NCBI GenBank assembly: GCA_020347665.1
Contig: CP070737.1
Coordinates: forward strand, 518,163-582,162
Length of the DNA stretch: 64,000 nt
Reading direction: 5' to 3'
Origin: Nitrospiraceae bacterium
GTDB lineage: Bacteria; Nitrospirota; Thermodesulfovibrionia; Thermodesulfovibrionales; UBA6898
The notes beneath the pieces are model-generated. The model did not search any database and was not told where the DNA came from. It saw only the letters and a list, made by a program, of their open reading frames with translations. The position numbers were made by a program, and so were the translations under genes. Below are positions 34,615-43,119 of this stretch, one piece after another. Positions within the stretch are counted from its first letter, which is position 1, and each line of letters opens with the position of its first letter.

Positions 34615-35204
34615 TACATGAAAATTAATTCAATGAAATCTTATGAAAAAGTCACCTGTGCTATGCAGCAGGTGCATTGTGCTGTTAGGTGTCCATTATG
34701 AGAAGATACAAGCCTGCCTCTACCTATCGGCAAACAGGTTTACCCGCCTCCGGCGTGGTTTATCTGCCGTGTAGTGTGGCGGGACCTGACCCTTCTTTCC
34801 TTTCTGTAAATGTCAATAGTCAAGCCAAACCTCAAACCAGACACTCTCTGCTTATTTTGTCAATTGTGGAGACGTGCCCATCAAATCCCTTTTTAGACCG
34901 GTCTCAGACGGGAATGACCATTTTTTATATAGGAGAATGGCGGTTTCTTCGCTGAACGCAATAAACGCCTCACACGGAACGCTGTCTGCAATTTGCTTAT
35001 TCTTTTACGCTTTGCACTATGCGCCAAGCGCTTTGCGTCCTTCAGGCAGGCTACCGCCGGTATGGTGCAGCCCCCCCTGCTGCTGCAGCTCATTCATATA
35101 ACATCCCCTCATTCATCTTTTAAGTCCCATTGCGTGTTGAAAACCTAAAAGCCTCTCAATACTGAACCCAGCAACTGCTCTACAGCAAAGTGAACGACTA
35201 AAAA
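34615..35204. repeat. 590-bp gene-free segment made of several dispersed repeats
   Basis: No convincing gene was found on either strand. Contents in order: a hairpin CACCTG-N10-CAGGTG (34653-34674); a GC-rich TCCGGCG-type palindrome near 34741-34780; CAATTGTGGAGACGTG (34861-34876), a decayed arm of the TGTCAAGAC element; and at 34898-34990 an element starting CCGGTCTCAGACGGGAATGA that has a second copy at 40914-41000. Further tracts with GCGCCAAGCGC follow. This looks like a site where repeats accumulate. Confidence 0.65.
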
Positions 35205-35528
35205 CTATTTCTTTTTGTGTGCTGTAATTACATCATCTGCCCAGCTGAGCGCAGCAGACGCCGTCGGGAATCCAATGGTGCTCGAAAGAAGAATAATCGT
35301 GTGATAAATCTCAGCAGGCTTTGCCCCTGCCTGAAGCGCCCGCCGTGTATGAGAATGGACTGCCCCCTCAGACCGGATGGCTGCTGCCGCCGCAAGCTGG
35401 ACGAGATGAGAATTCTTTTTACTGATCGGTCCTGATGCCCGCGCAGCCCTGCCAAGTTTGTCCGAAGCGTCATAGAATTTCTTGAATCTCTTTTTGATGC
35501 TCGTATACTGATTCGGTAATTTCGACAT
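35205..35528 (-). CDS. Carboxymuconolactone decarboxylase-family protein without the AhpD cysteine pair
   Basis: The 107-residue all-helical protein has the family core AAIRSEGAVHSHTRRALQAGAKPAEIYHTIILLSSTIGFPTA. In AhpD-type members a C-x-x-C precedes the conserved His; here those positions are Ser and Ala, so disulphide reductase activity is unlikely. It is closer to the gamma-CMD-like subgroup. I chose the ATG at 35528, with GAGGAGGG upstream, over an in-frame TTG six codons earlier. It lies downstream of the rubrerythrin gene and may share its transcript. Confidence 0.85.
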   Translation of the reverse strand: MSKLPNQYTSIKKRFKKFYDASDKLGRAARASGPISKKNSHLVQLAAAAAIRSEGAVHSHTRRALQAGAKPAEIYHTIILLSSTIGFPTASAALSWADDVITAHKKK

Positions 35529-35609
35529 AAAGCCCTCCTCTTTCAATTAGATTTAATTTACTATCTCCATTGCAGAATCATGTCTTTTAGCTTTTCAAAA
35601 TAAATCTGC

Positions 35610-36104
35610 TCAGTCTATTTTTTTAAATGCCTCTTTTCTTGCCCCGCATACCGGACATTCATCCGGTGCTTCATGTTCAGCGGTATACCCGCAGCCATCG
35701 CAAACATAATAATCTATTTCCGGATTGTTGCCGAAATTCTCCAAAGCCTTTTTATACAGTTCAGCATGGATCTTCTCAACTGCATTGGCATACGTGAACG
35801 TCCTGAGCGCGCCTTTGTGGCCCTCAGCCTCTGCATCCTGGATCATCTGCGGATACATCTTCTGAAACTCATACGACTCTCCATTGATCGCCTCGTCAAG
35901 ATTTTCCTTTGTACTCTTGATTCCCCCTAATTCCCTGAGATGTGCATGGGCATGAACGGTCTCTGCTGCTGCTGCAGCCCTGAATAACTTGGCAATCTGT
36001 TTGTCTCCTTCCTGCTCAGCCTTTTTTGCAAATGCCAGATATTTCCTGTTTGCCTGCGATTCGCCGGCAAAGGCATCCTGAAGATTTTTTTCTGACTTCG
36101 ACAT
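35610..36104 (-). CDS. Rubrerythrin
   Basis: The 164-residue protein has the classical order. The ferritin-like diiron domain carries Glu/His ligands in DAFAGESQANRKYL, AAAAETVHAHAH, AINGESYEFQKMY and NAVEKIHAELY. The C-terminal rubredoxin domain has CDGCGY and CPVCGA. It reduces hydrogen peroxide in the cytoplasm of anaerobes. GAGGAGG precedes the ATG. It differs from the copy at 18.5 kb, in which the rubredoxin domain is first. Confidence 0.95.
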   Translation of the reverse strand: MSKSEKNLQDAFAGESQANRKYLAFAKKAEQEGDKQIAKLFRAAAAAETVHAHAHLRELGGIKSTKENLDEAINGESYEFQKMYPQMIQDAEAEGHKGALRTFTYANAVEKIHAELYKKALENFGNNPEIDYYVCDGCGYTAEHEAPDECPVCGARKEAFKKID

Positions 36105-36157
36105 AACAAGAATCCTCCTCTATTCTTTGAAAATGAAATACACCCCTACATAAGTTC

Positions 36158-36751
36158 TTATTGTATCTCTTTGAGCAGCAAACTGTAAATCTTTTTTACC
36201 TGTCTCGCCGTGCCAGCCCTTGAACCGTTATTGTCGATTATATAATCTGAAAGCTTCTTTTTTGTTCTTGCGGGCATTTGTGCCCTGAGCCGTGCGAGCG
36301 CCTCATTTCGTGAAAACCCGTCCTGCCTTAGCCGCTCAAGGGCTGTCTTTTGCGTCGTGTATACTGTAATGACTTTCTCAAACAGGTCCTCATACCCTCC
36401 CTCAAAGAGCAGCGGGACCTCAACAATAAGAATCCCGTTTCTCTTTTCCATATTCCGAAAATACCTGTTTACCCTTTTTATCACCAAAGGGTGAAGCAGT
36501 TTTTCGAGCCGTCTTCTCTCCCGGCGATTGGAGAATATTCTTTCGCCGATCTTTTTTTTATTCAGCCCCTTTTTCCCTTCAAAAACGGCATCTCCGAAGA
36601 TCTTTCTTACTTCTCTTATAATGTGCTTTTCTTTCAGCAGGGAATTCACAATGCGGTCGCTTTCGATTGTGCGTGCGCCGAGCTTCTTAAAGATTGAAAG
36701 CACGGAACTTTTACCCATACCGAAATTCCCTGTGAGTCCTGCTATCAGCAT
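36158..36751 (-). CDS. coaE: Dephospho-CoA kinase
   Basis: The enzyme phosphorylates the 3' hydroxyl in the last step of CoA synthesis. The 197-residue protein has the P-loop GLTGNFGMGKSS at 5-16, ESDRIVNSLL (the Asp of the DAD-like motif), LHPLVIKRVNRYF, EVPLLFEGGYEDLF and the lid region with RLRQDGFSRNEALARL. coaD, the preceding enzyme, lies 7 kb away in the same window. No SD of note was seen. It is divergent from the FmdB-type gene. Confidence 0.94.
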   Translation of the reverse strand: MLIAGLTGNFGMGKSSVLSIFKKLGARTIESDRIVNSLLKEKHIIREVRKIFGDAVFEGKKGLNKKKIGERIFSNRRERRRLEKLLHPLVIKRVNRYFRNMEKRNGILIVEVPLLFEGGYEDLFEKVITVYTTQKTALERLRQDGFSRNEALARLRAQMPARTKKKLSDYIIDNNGSRAGTARQVKKIYSLLLKEIQ

Positions 36752-36850
36752 ACCGTATATATATCCCCTGCCCTGTTTTCCAAAATTGACGTTATCTTTC
36801 TTTATAGGGTATATTAAAAAGCTAAATCTTTCCAGCAGGAGGTAATGCTG

Positions 36851-37168
36851 ATGCCGATATATGAATATGAATGTGCTGCGTGCAAAAAACAGTATGAAAT
36901 AGTTCAGAAAATTACTGACAATCCTGTTGTGACCTGTCCCGAATGTAAAGGATCCTTAAGGAAAATGATATCCAACACGTCGTTTGTCCTGAAAGGCACT
37001 GGCTGGTACGTCACTGACTATGCCCGAAACAACACCAAGTCTGAAACAACGACAGATGCATCCTCGGACAAGAAGACTGCAGACAAGGATGAAACCAAAG
37101 GCGAATCCAAAGCCGACGCCACGAAAGAAAAGAAGGACAGCTCTACAGAGACTGCTGTTTCAAAATAG
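36851..37168 (+). CDS. FmdB-type zinc-ribbon protein
   Basis: The 105-residue product begins [19 protein letters not shown] with the two zinc-ribbon knuckles CAAC and CPEC typical of the FmdB regulatory-like family. It contains [14 protein letters not shown] and then a long low-complexity tail of Lys, Glu, Asp, Thr and Ala. I chose ATG 36851 because AGGAGGT lies 8 bases upstream, whereas the earlier ATG at 36845 would be too close. The family was first noted beside formamidase or formyl-methanofuran genes; its role is unknown. The stop overlaps the next gene by one base. Confidence 0.85.
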   Translation: MPIYEYECAACKKQYEIVQKITDNPVVTCPECKGSLRKMISNTSFVLKGTGWYVTDYARNNTKSETTTDASSDKKTADKDETKGESKADATKEKKDSSTETAVSK

Positions 37169-37932
37169 TGCTGTTGCCGCACGTCCATATTCCTTTCCCC
37201 AAAGTCCCTGAATATCTGGAATTCATCAATAAGCATCAACCTAACCTTGAGGTATATTTCAGTTCTGTAATTCTGGATAATGTCACACACGACAATTTAG
37301 AGGATTTTAGAAACAGTCTGAACTACAGCCCTTCATTGACACTGCATGCCCCTTTTATGGACCTTTCACCGGGGGCGGTTGATCAGGCCGTCCACCAGGT
37401 AACCATGGATCGATTTTTCCAGATTCTTGATGTGGCTGGAACGCTCAAGCCGCTGGCCATTGTATTTCACTCCGGATATGAGAAATGGAAATACGCCCTA
37501 AACGTAGATATATGGCTCGAAAACAGTATAAAGACCTGGCAGCCGGTCAAAGAAAAGGCCTCTGCCCTGGGGGTAAAGATTGCCATAGAAAACATCTTTG
37601 AGGACGAACCTCACAATCTGAAACTGCTCATGGAGCAGATGCGTTCAGAGAACTTTGGAATTTGCTTTGATACAGGGCATTGTAATCTTTTTTCTAAAGT
37701 ATCACTTAAGAAATGGATGGATGCGCTCAATCCGTACATTCTTGAAGTTCACCTGCATGATAATGAGAGAAAATCAGACGAGCATCTTACACCCGGAAAG
37801 GGCTCTTTTGATTTTGATCTCTTTTTTAAACTGCTTTCGAACAAAAGCTGTATTTACACCATTGAAGCCCACTCTCCTGAAGGAGTGCTTGAAAGCATTG
37901 AAGCAGTAAAACAGTTCACCCTAACGACGTAA
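37168..37932 (+). CDS. Sugar phosphate isomerase/epimerase-like TIM-barrel protein
   Basis: The 254-residue protein belongs to the xylose-isomerase-like/AP-endonuclease-2 superfamily. Visible metal-site motifs are LTLHAPFMDLSPG, IVFHSGYEKW, IAIENIFED, GICFDTGHCNLF and EVHLHDNERKSDEHLTPGKG, with TIEAH near the end. The metal ligands (His, Glu, Asp, His, Glu) are all in place. The substrate is unknown. The start is GTG at 37168, overlapping the upstream stop, which implies translational coupling with the FmdB-like gene. The 3' end overlaps the convergent midA by 17 bp. Confidence 0.88.
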   Translation: MLLPHVHIPFPKVPEYLEFINKHQPNLEVYFSSVILDNVTHDNLEDFRNSLNYSPSLTLHAPFMDLSPGAVDQAVHQVTMDRFFQILDVAGTLKPLAIVFHSGYEKWKYALNVDIWLENSIKTWQPVKEKASALGVKIAIENIFEDEPHNLKLLMEQMRSENFGICFDTGHCNLFSKVSLKKWMDALNPYILEVHLHDNERKSDEHLTPGKGSFDFDLFFKLLSNKSCIYTIEAHSPEGVLESIEAVKQFTLTT

Positions 37933-39046
37933 TTCGATTTCTAATAGAAAATCCCTTTAATTTAGGTGTATTATTGCCTTTATACTGAACCATTACTTTA
38001 TGTGAATCTCCCATGCCTTCAGGCAATATAAGCCTCTTGATCCTCGCAAGTTCAGCCTCATAAGCACCTGCAGTCTCGTAGAGTTTTCTGATCTCTTTGT
38101 CAATTCCAAGCGCTGTCAAAAACAATCCCTGAGAACAGTATCCTGTGGCATGAATTCCCAGTTCCTCACCCCATTTCTTGACCGATGAAAAGTTCACATG
38201 TGCTGTCATGTCCTGTTTTCCAATATGCTGAAAGGGGTTTTCATTGAACTGATGGTTGTGATAACACATCAGCGTTCCCCTGTTCCGATCGCTGTCAAAA
38301 TATTCAGCTGCACTATACCCGTAATCGATTGTGATAATGAAGCCCTCCTTCAGCATATTGTCCAGATCAAGAAGCCAGTCCCTGATCCATAAATTCACTT
38401 CTGTCCGGTATCCCTTCCCGAGTGTTACCTCAAATGAGTCGAAATAAGCCTGGATGGCCTTGGTGCTCAGAGGGCCCATTACCTCTTGGAGTCCTGATTC
38501 GTCGCTCGTTACGTAGACCTCTTTCAGTTCATCCTCCATCTGAACAACATGAACCGGAAAGGCATCGAGCAGTTCGTTCGAGAAAACACAGCCGGCTAAG
38601 CTGCTTAATCCTTGTATCGTACTGTGCCACGAGATCTTGTCCAGAAAGCCTGAGAGCAGTTCTTTTTGTATCCTGATCAGCGAGGGATTCAGTTCTATAA
38701 TGATATATTGTAATGATGCATAAAAATCTGAATGTTTTATAGAGTCAAGGATGTCTTTGCAAACATACCCGGCGCCCGGCCCGACCTCAACAATCCTGAA
38801 ATCGCGGGGTCTGTCCATCAATTTCCACATCTCCTTCATCTGCTTTCCGATCAGTTTGCCAAAAACAGGATGCAGATGCGAACTCGTATAAAAGTCCCCT
38901 TCCCTGCCGATTATTGATTTTTCAGACGTGTAATACCCCATTCCCGGCTTATACAGGGCCATTTCCATGAATGTTTTGAACGGAAGCGGGCCTTGCTGCC
39001 TGATCCTGCTCAGGATGATCTCTTCCAGCTTATTCATCTGACTCAT
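37916..39046 (-). CDS. SAM-dependent methyltransferase, MidA/NDUFAF7 family
   Basis: The 376-residue protein has the DUF185 signature: LPFKTFMEMALYKPGMGYY at the N-terminus, FYTSSHLHPVFGKLI, the SAM loop VEVGPGAGYVCKDIL near 85, IELNPSLIRIQ, FSNELLDAFPVHVV and TIDYGYSAAEYF. The mitochondrial homologue methylates an arginine of complex I subunit NDUFS2. The bacterial substrate is unknown, though complex I-like subunits occur in this genome. Co-directional nadA ends 81 bp upstream. Confidence 0.92.
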   Translation of the reverse strand: MSQMNKLEEIILSRIRQQGPLPFKTFMEMALYKPGMGYYTSEKSIIGREGDFYTSSHLHPVFGKLIGKQMKEMWKLMDRPRDFRIVEVGPGAGYVCKDILDSIKHSDFYASLQYIIIELNPSLIRIQKELLSGFLDKISWHSTIQGLSSLAGCVFSNELLDAFPVHVVQMEDELKEVYVTSDESGLQEVMGPLSTKAIQAYFDSFEVTLGKGYRTEVNLWIRDWLLDLDNMLKEGFIITIDYGYSAAEYFDSDRNRGTLMCYHNHQFNENPFQHIGKQDMTAHVNFSSVKKWGEELGIHATGYCSQGLFLTALGIDKEIRKLYETAGAYEAELARIKRLILPEGMGDSHKVMVQYKGNNTPKLKGFSIRNRITSLG

Positions 39047-39126
39047 AAGGCAATGCGGTCATGTAGAATGCTCCAAAAGGTTATGGCATGAAGCATATGA
39101 AAAAATGTCCCCTATTCAAAATCAGC

Positions 39127-40110
39127 TTATGGTATCGCGAGCATTCTGTCAAGAGCGATTTTTGCCGGAATCCTGATATGGTCAGGAACTTTTACGATGT
39201 GGGTATTTTCCTGAAATGCCCTGAATACACTGTGCAGTGTCGTCTTTTTCATATTCGGACAGATCATGTCTTTTCTGAGCGGATAAAACATTTTGCCAGG
39301 ATTTTCCTTCCTCAGCCGGTACAGGAGGCCGATTTCCGTTCCGACAACAAATGCTGCAGCATCCGAAGACTTCGCAAATCTGAGCATGCCGGATGTGCTG
39401 GTAACGTGGTCAGATATCTCAAGCACTTCAATCCTGCATTCCGGATGCGCCATAACAAGGGCTTCCGGGTGTTTTTTTCTCGCCTTTGTCACGTCTTCAG
39501 GGATTACCCGCTCGTGCACATGACAGAAGCCATCCCATGCAATCACTTTTTTCTTCGTGTTTTTGGCAGCCCATGCGGAAAGATTCTTGTCCGGGATGCA
39601 TATGACCTGATCACTGGGCAAAGATTCAATCACCTTGACAACATTCGCCGAGGTACAGCAGATATCACTTTCAGCCTTGATATCCGCGGTTGTATTCACA
39701 TAGGTAACAACAGGAGTACCTGGGTACTGTTTCTTAATATCCCTCAGCGTGAATTCCGGAGGAAACAGAAACCGCGGGGCATCAAAGCCGGGAAAGCGCT
39801 TCCGTACCGGCCGCGGTGAATCTACCTGAATCATGTCTGCCATAGGACAATTTGCTTCTACTTCAGGCAGCAGGACCGTCTTGTCCGGAGAGAGTATCGA
39901 TGCGCTCTCTGCCATAAAATTCACCCCGCAAAAGACGATCATATCACACTCCTGAGTAGCTGCAATCCGCGAAAGCTCCAAAGAGTCTCCCACAAAATCG
40001 GCAATATCCTGTACTTCGTCGCGCTGATAATTATGAGCAAGGATTATGGCATGCTTCTGCTTCTTGAGTGTGAGGATCTGATCCTGAAGATCAGTGCCTG
40101 TGGACGGCAT
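39127..40110 (-). CDS. nadA: Quinolinate synthase A
   Basis: NadA condenses iminoaspartate and dihydroxyacetone phosphate to quinolinate using an oxygen-sensitive 4Fe-4S cluster. The 327-residue protein has AHNYQRDEVQDIADFVGDSLELS near the N-terminus and cluster-type cysteines in IVFCGVNFMAESA, CCTSANV and MAHPECR. It also has VTYVNTTADIKAESD and MFYPLRKDMICPNMKKTTL. The ATG directly abuts the stop of the lytic transglycosylase gene upstream, so the two are in one transcript. nadB and nadC are not in the window. Confidence 0.95.
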   Translation of the reverse strand: MPSTGTDLQDQILTLKKQKHAIILAHNYQRDEVQDIADFVGDSLELSRIAATQECDMIVFCGVNFMAESASILSPDKTVLLPEVEANCPMADMIQVDSPRPVRKRFPGFDAPRFLFPPEFTLRDIKKQYPGTPVVTYVNTTADIKAESDICCTSANVVKVIESLPSDQVICIPDKNLSAWAAKNTKKKVIAWDGFCHVHERVIPEDVTKARKKHPEALVMAHPECRIEVLEISDHVTSTSGMLRFAKSSDAAAFVVGTEIGLLYRLRKENPGKMFYPLRKDMICPNMKKTTLHSVFRAFQENTHIVKVPDHIRIPAKIALDRMLAIP

Positions 40111-40797
40111 CTAAAACCTGACCGAGCCGGGCTTCAGGAGAGGAGAGTTGGTAAAAAGAACGGTCCCGTCCTCGAGGGTGACTTTATACACAGGGGTTTC
40201 TTTTGCCACCGGCCCTGTGAAGTCATATCTGCGTTTTCCCTTATAAAGAGAAAAGACCTTTTTGACATAATTCTTGGTCTCGGAATACGGGGGAACATTC
40301 CATCCATACTTTTCTACGGTCTTTGGACCTGCATTGTATGCAGCAAGGGCAAGGGTAAGATCGCCATTGAATTTCTCAAGAAGGAGCCTGAGATATTTCG
40401 TGCCCCCTTCTATATTCTCTTCGGGGTTGTACGGATTGTTCACCCTCATATCGTTTGCCGTTGTCGGCATAAGCTGCATCAGCCCCATTGCGCCTTTTTT
40501 TGAGACCGCCCGATGGTTTCCGTTCGACTCCGTTTTAATCACAGCCTTGATAAGGTCTGGTTCAATATTATACTTCGAAGCAGCTTGTCTTATCAGGCTG
40601 TTGTAATCTGTTGATCTGGTTAATCTCTTTTGAGCATGATCAGTTTTTTTTGCCTTCATCACGAGCCGCGACTTTTTTCCATACGGAGTGTCAGTGTAAC
40701 AGACTACACCGTTTTCGTCAGTATATTTATAAATGTCCGCTTCCGCAGGGAATGCAATCCATATGAGTAAAAGCGCTATGATTATACCTTTTTTCAT
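40111..40797 (-). CDS. Lytic transglycosylase (SLT type) with N-terminal DUF4124
   Basis: The 228-residue product starts MKKGIIIALLLIWIAFPAEA, a Sec signal peptide, then a DUF4124 strand pair IYKYTDENGVVCYTDTPYGKK. The SLT domain follows: LIRQAASKYNIEPDLIKAVIKTES with the catalytic Glu, SKKGAMGLMQLMP, and LALAAYNAGPKTVEKYGW. A second DUF4124-like motif, VYKVTLEDGTVLFTNSP, closes the protein, so the domain is bracketed at both ends. It cleaves peptidoglycan in the periplasm. The ATG at 40797 is preferred because an earlier start would spoil the signal peptide. Confidence 0.92.
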   Translation of the reverse strand: MKKGIIIALLLIWIAFPAEADIYKYTDENGVVCYTDTPYGKKSRLVMKAKKTDHAQKRLTRSTDYNSLIRQAASKYNIEPDLIKAVIKTESNGNHRAVSKKGAMGLMQLMPTTANDMRVNNPYNPEENIEGGTKYLRLLLEKFNGDLTLALAAYNAGPKTVEKYGWNVPPYSETKNYVKKVFSLYKGKRRYDFTGPVAKETPVYKVTLEDGTVLFTNSPLLKPGSVRF

Positions 40798-41266
40798 GAT
40801 AAAAAATAGTACCATGACAGTATATTCCTGTCAATTTTTAAGCAAAACACATGCCAAACATTAAAATCAGTAAGGAGTAAGAAGAGCTAGAGTGAAGCAA
40901 ATGACCTGGATTCCCGGTCTCAGCCGGGAATGACCATATTTTTATATCGGAGAATGAGAATTTTCTTCGCTGAACACCGTAAATGCATCACGCTGAACAC
41001 CTGTTGCTAACTGCTATATGCTACATGTCTTTTCGCTATGCCCTACTTGTCCGCCAGAGCTCAATAGCGTAGGCTGGATGCGCTGTGCTCTTTGCGTCTT
41101 TGCAATACAGGAGATCTTCTTATTTCACCTTACTCCTAACCCCTAACCTCCTCACTGTCTTTTATCCTGAGGAGTTCGACTGAGGCTCGCTCGAAGTCCT
41201 CGTCTAAGGATGCCTTTGCCTGTCTTTAGTTCTTTCTTAACCTTAACCTGCCTGAGGCGGGTAAAC
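40798..41266. repeat. Gene-free segment with a cluster of dispersed repeats
   Basis: No gene was seen. Contents: hairpin ATTCCCGG-TCTCAG-CCGGGAAT (40910-40931), which opens the second copy of the 34.9-kb element (40914-41000); a CCGCCAGAGC-type palindrome near 41050; a CTAACCCCTAACC tract near 41140; and the CCTGAG-type palindrome with GTCTTTAGTTC and CTTAACCTTAACC up to the queE stop, matching 16.56-16.70 kb. CCTGCC-TGA-GGCGGG lies at about 41247-41261. Confidence 0.6.
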
Positions 41267-41902
41267 CTAAATCTGTCTTTCTTGCTTGAAGATATATTTA
41301 TGCAGTTGCAGGTTCAGTCTCACCGGAAGTCTATCCGCAAGAATCCAGTCTGCCAGTTCATCAGGCTTTACCGTGCCGAATGCGGGTGAAAAAAGTACTC
41401 TGCTGGTCTTTATAAGATGATATTCAGAAACGATCTTTTTTGACCACTCGTAATCTTCCCTGCTGCAGACAACAAACTTGACCTCATCCTGAGGTTTCAG
41501 GTGCTGAAGGTTCGAGAAATCCATCTGATGATTCATTCCGCTCCCCGGAGTCTTTATATCGAGTATCACAATGAAGCGATCGTCCAGTCCCTTTATGCTC
41601 AGAGAACCGTTCGTCTCTATCAGGACTGTATAACTATCATCAGTTAACCGGTTCATAAGGTCCTGAACATCCCTGACCTGAAGAAGCGGTTCGCCGCCAG
41701 TTATTTCTATGAGATCGACCCCTGCATGATGAACCTGTGCAACAAGCTCATCGAGAGAGATATCGTATCCTTCATCATACGCATATTGTGTGTCGCAGTA
41801 CACGCATCTCAGATTACAGCCGCTCAGCCTTACAAACGTACAGGGAAGCCCAGCAAAGCTCGATTCTCCCTGAATGCTCGTAAAAATTTCGCAGATCTTC
41901 AT
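41267..41902 (-). CDS. queE: 7-carboxy-7-deazaguanine synthase
   Basis: QueE is a radical-SAM enzyme making the 7-deazaguanine ring for queuosine. The 211-residue product starts MKICEIFTSIQGESSFAGLPC. It has the cluster motif CNLRCVYC with Cys29, Cys33 and Cys36, then ITGGEPLLQ, ETNGSLS and DIKTPGSGM. ATG 41902 is chosen because GGAG lies 7 bases upstream and the family usually begins directly with this segment. queC and queD are not seen in the window. The 3' end touches a dispersed repeat. Confidence 0.94.
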   Translation of the reverse strand: MKICEIFTSIQGESSFAGLPCTFVRLSGCNLRCVYCDTQYAYDEGYDISLDELVAQVHHAGVDLIEITGGEPLLQVRDVQDLMNRLTDDSYTVLIETNGSLSIKGLDDRFIVILDIKTPGSGMNHQMDFSNLQHLKPQDEVKFVVCSREDYEWSKKIVSEYHLIKTSRVLFSPAFGTVKPDELADWILADRLPVRLNLQLHKYIFKQERQI

Positions 41903-41946
41903 ATAATACTCCAGCTGTTCGTTCACATATCCCGATGATAAAAGAT

Positions 41947-43110
41947 CTATAGGGACAAAGGAAGATTCCGTATATTTTTTATAACCCGTTTTCGTATGTT
42001 TCGGGCGTGTTCCCTCTTTGTGAGCATCCTGTTCTTGTCAATAATTTTTTCGAGGAGGTCTCTGAACCTCCCGCCGCAGGAACAGGTGTAGACCTTTTTT
42101 TTATTAGGAACAATTTTTCTCGAGGAACAGGTGACGCATTCAAGAAGTCTCTTACTGCCCGACCATTTACCCCTTTTCGCATACGGCTGTCCATCCACTT
42201 CCATAATATCCATGGCAAAGTCAATGACCGGTGCATTACTTATGGCTGTTCCGATACCGTATCCCTGGACCAGAGGGTTCAGGTGTTCTAGGTCTTCTTC
42301 TGAAATACCGCCGCTGACATAAAACTGTACATGGCCGTATCCCCTCATATCAAGTTCCCATCTGGCCTCTTCAAGGATACGATAGAAATCACCACGTCGT
42401 GACGAGGGTGTATCAAACCGAACTGCGAACAGTTTCTTCCCGAGTGCGCCAGCAACATTCAGGCACTCAAACTTTTCATCAAGAAAGGTGTCTATTAACG
42501 CAACCCTTTTTATCTTCGGCATCAGCACTTCATCATAGGCCTTCATCGCTTCAATTGTTGATCCAAAACAGAGTATCAGGCCGTGAGGCATCGTACCCAT
42601 CGGCCCTTCACCGATCAATTCACCTGACTTTATCACCGCAACCCCGTCGCATCCCCCGATATACGCGTTGCGCTCGATCATGGGAGCCAGAACAGGGTGC
42701 ATCCTGCGTGCGCCGAAACTGATAACCGCCCTGTCTTCCGCGAGTTTTTTGAGTCGCGCCGCTTTTGTGGCAATCCCGGATGCCTGACAGATGAGACCGA
42801 GAATTGCTGTCTCATAAAGACAGAAATCCTGATACAGACCTTCAATTTCCATAACAGGCTCATAAGGGGAAAAAACACTCCCCTCTTTCAATGCCCGTAC
42901 TTTTATGGGAAGCTGTTTCATGAGGTAGGCTGCTTCTTCCAGTCCCGCAAACACTCCCCACGGCCATGCATCGGGCAAATTCTTTGCTATGAATTCGGCC
43001 TTGACCTTTTTATTTATTTTTTTTGCCCTCATGATCTTCAAGGCACGATCAAAGTACACATCCGTGACCCTGCCCTCAAGAACATCCCTGGGATCTGCAA
43101 TATGGAACAT
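41947..43110 (-). CDS. pncB: Nicotinate phosphoribosyltransferase with C-terminal zinc ribbon
   Basis: The enzyme converts nicotinate and PRPP to nicotinate mononucleotide in NAD salvage. The 387-residue protein carries VTDVYFDRALKIM, WPWGVFAGLEEAAYLM, SFGARRMHPVLAPMIERNAYIGG with the catalytic-type His, and FYVSGGISEEDLEHLNPLVQGYGIGTAISNAPVIDFAMD. The last part has four cysteines (CVTCSSRK and CSCGG) forming a probable zinc ribbon, which many short NAPRTases of this group carry. The nicotinamidase-like gene 220 bp upstream would supply nicotinate, so the pair makes a salvage route. Confidence 0.92.
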   Translation of the reverse strand: MFHIADPRDVLEGRVTDVYFDRALKIMRAKKINKKVKAEFIAKNLPDAWPWGVFAGLEEAAYLMKQLPIKVRALKEGSVFSPYEPVMEIEGLYQDFCLYETAILGLICQASGIATKAARLKKLAEDRAVISFGARRMHPVLAPMIERNAYIGGCDGVAVIKSGELIGEGPMGTMPHGLILCFGSTIEAMKAYDEVLMPKIKRVALIDTFLDEKFECLNVAGALGKKLFAVRFDTPSSRRGDFYRILEEARWELDMRGYGHVQFYVSGGISEEDLEHLNPLVQGYGIGTAISNAPVIDFAMDIMEVDGQPYAKRGKWSGSKRLLECVTCSSRKIVPNKKKVYTCSCGGRFRDLLEKIIDKNRMLTKREHARNIRKRVIKNIRNLPLSL

Positions 43111-43119
43111 AGTACCCCC

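Noticed and set aside
22000..35200. Prophage, integrative element or defence island
   Set aside because: The region is rich in unknown genes and repeats, but no integrase, transposase, phage structural gene, restriction, toxin-antitoxin or tRNA attachment site was recognised.
35205..35528. AhpD-type alkylhydroperoxidase
   Set aside because: Both cysteines of the C-x-x-C motif are replaced by Ser and Ala, so only the broader decarboxylase-like family name is kept.
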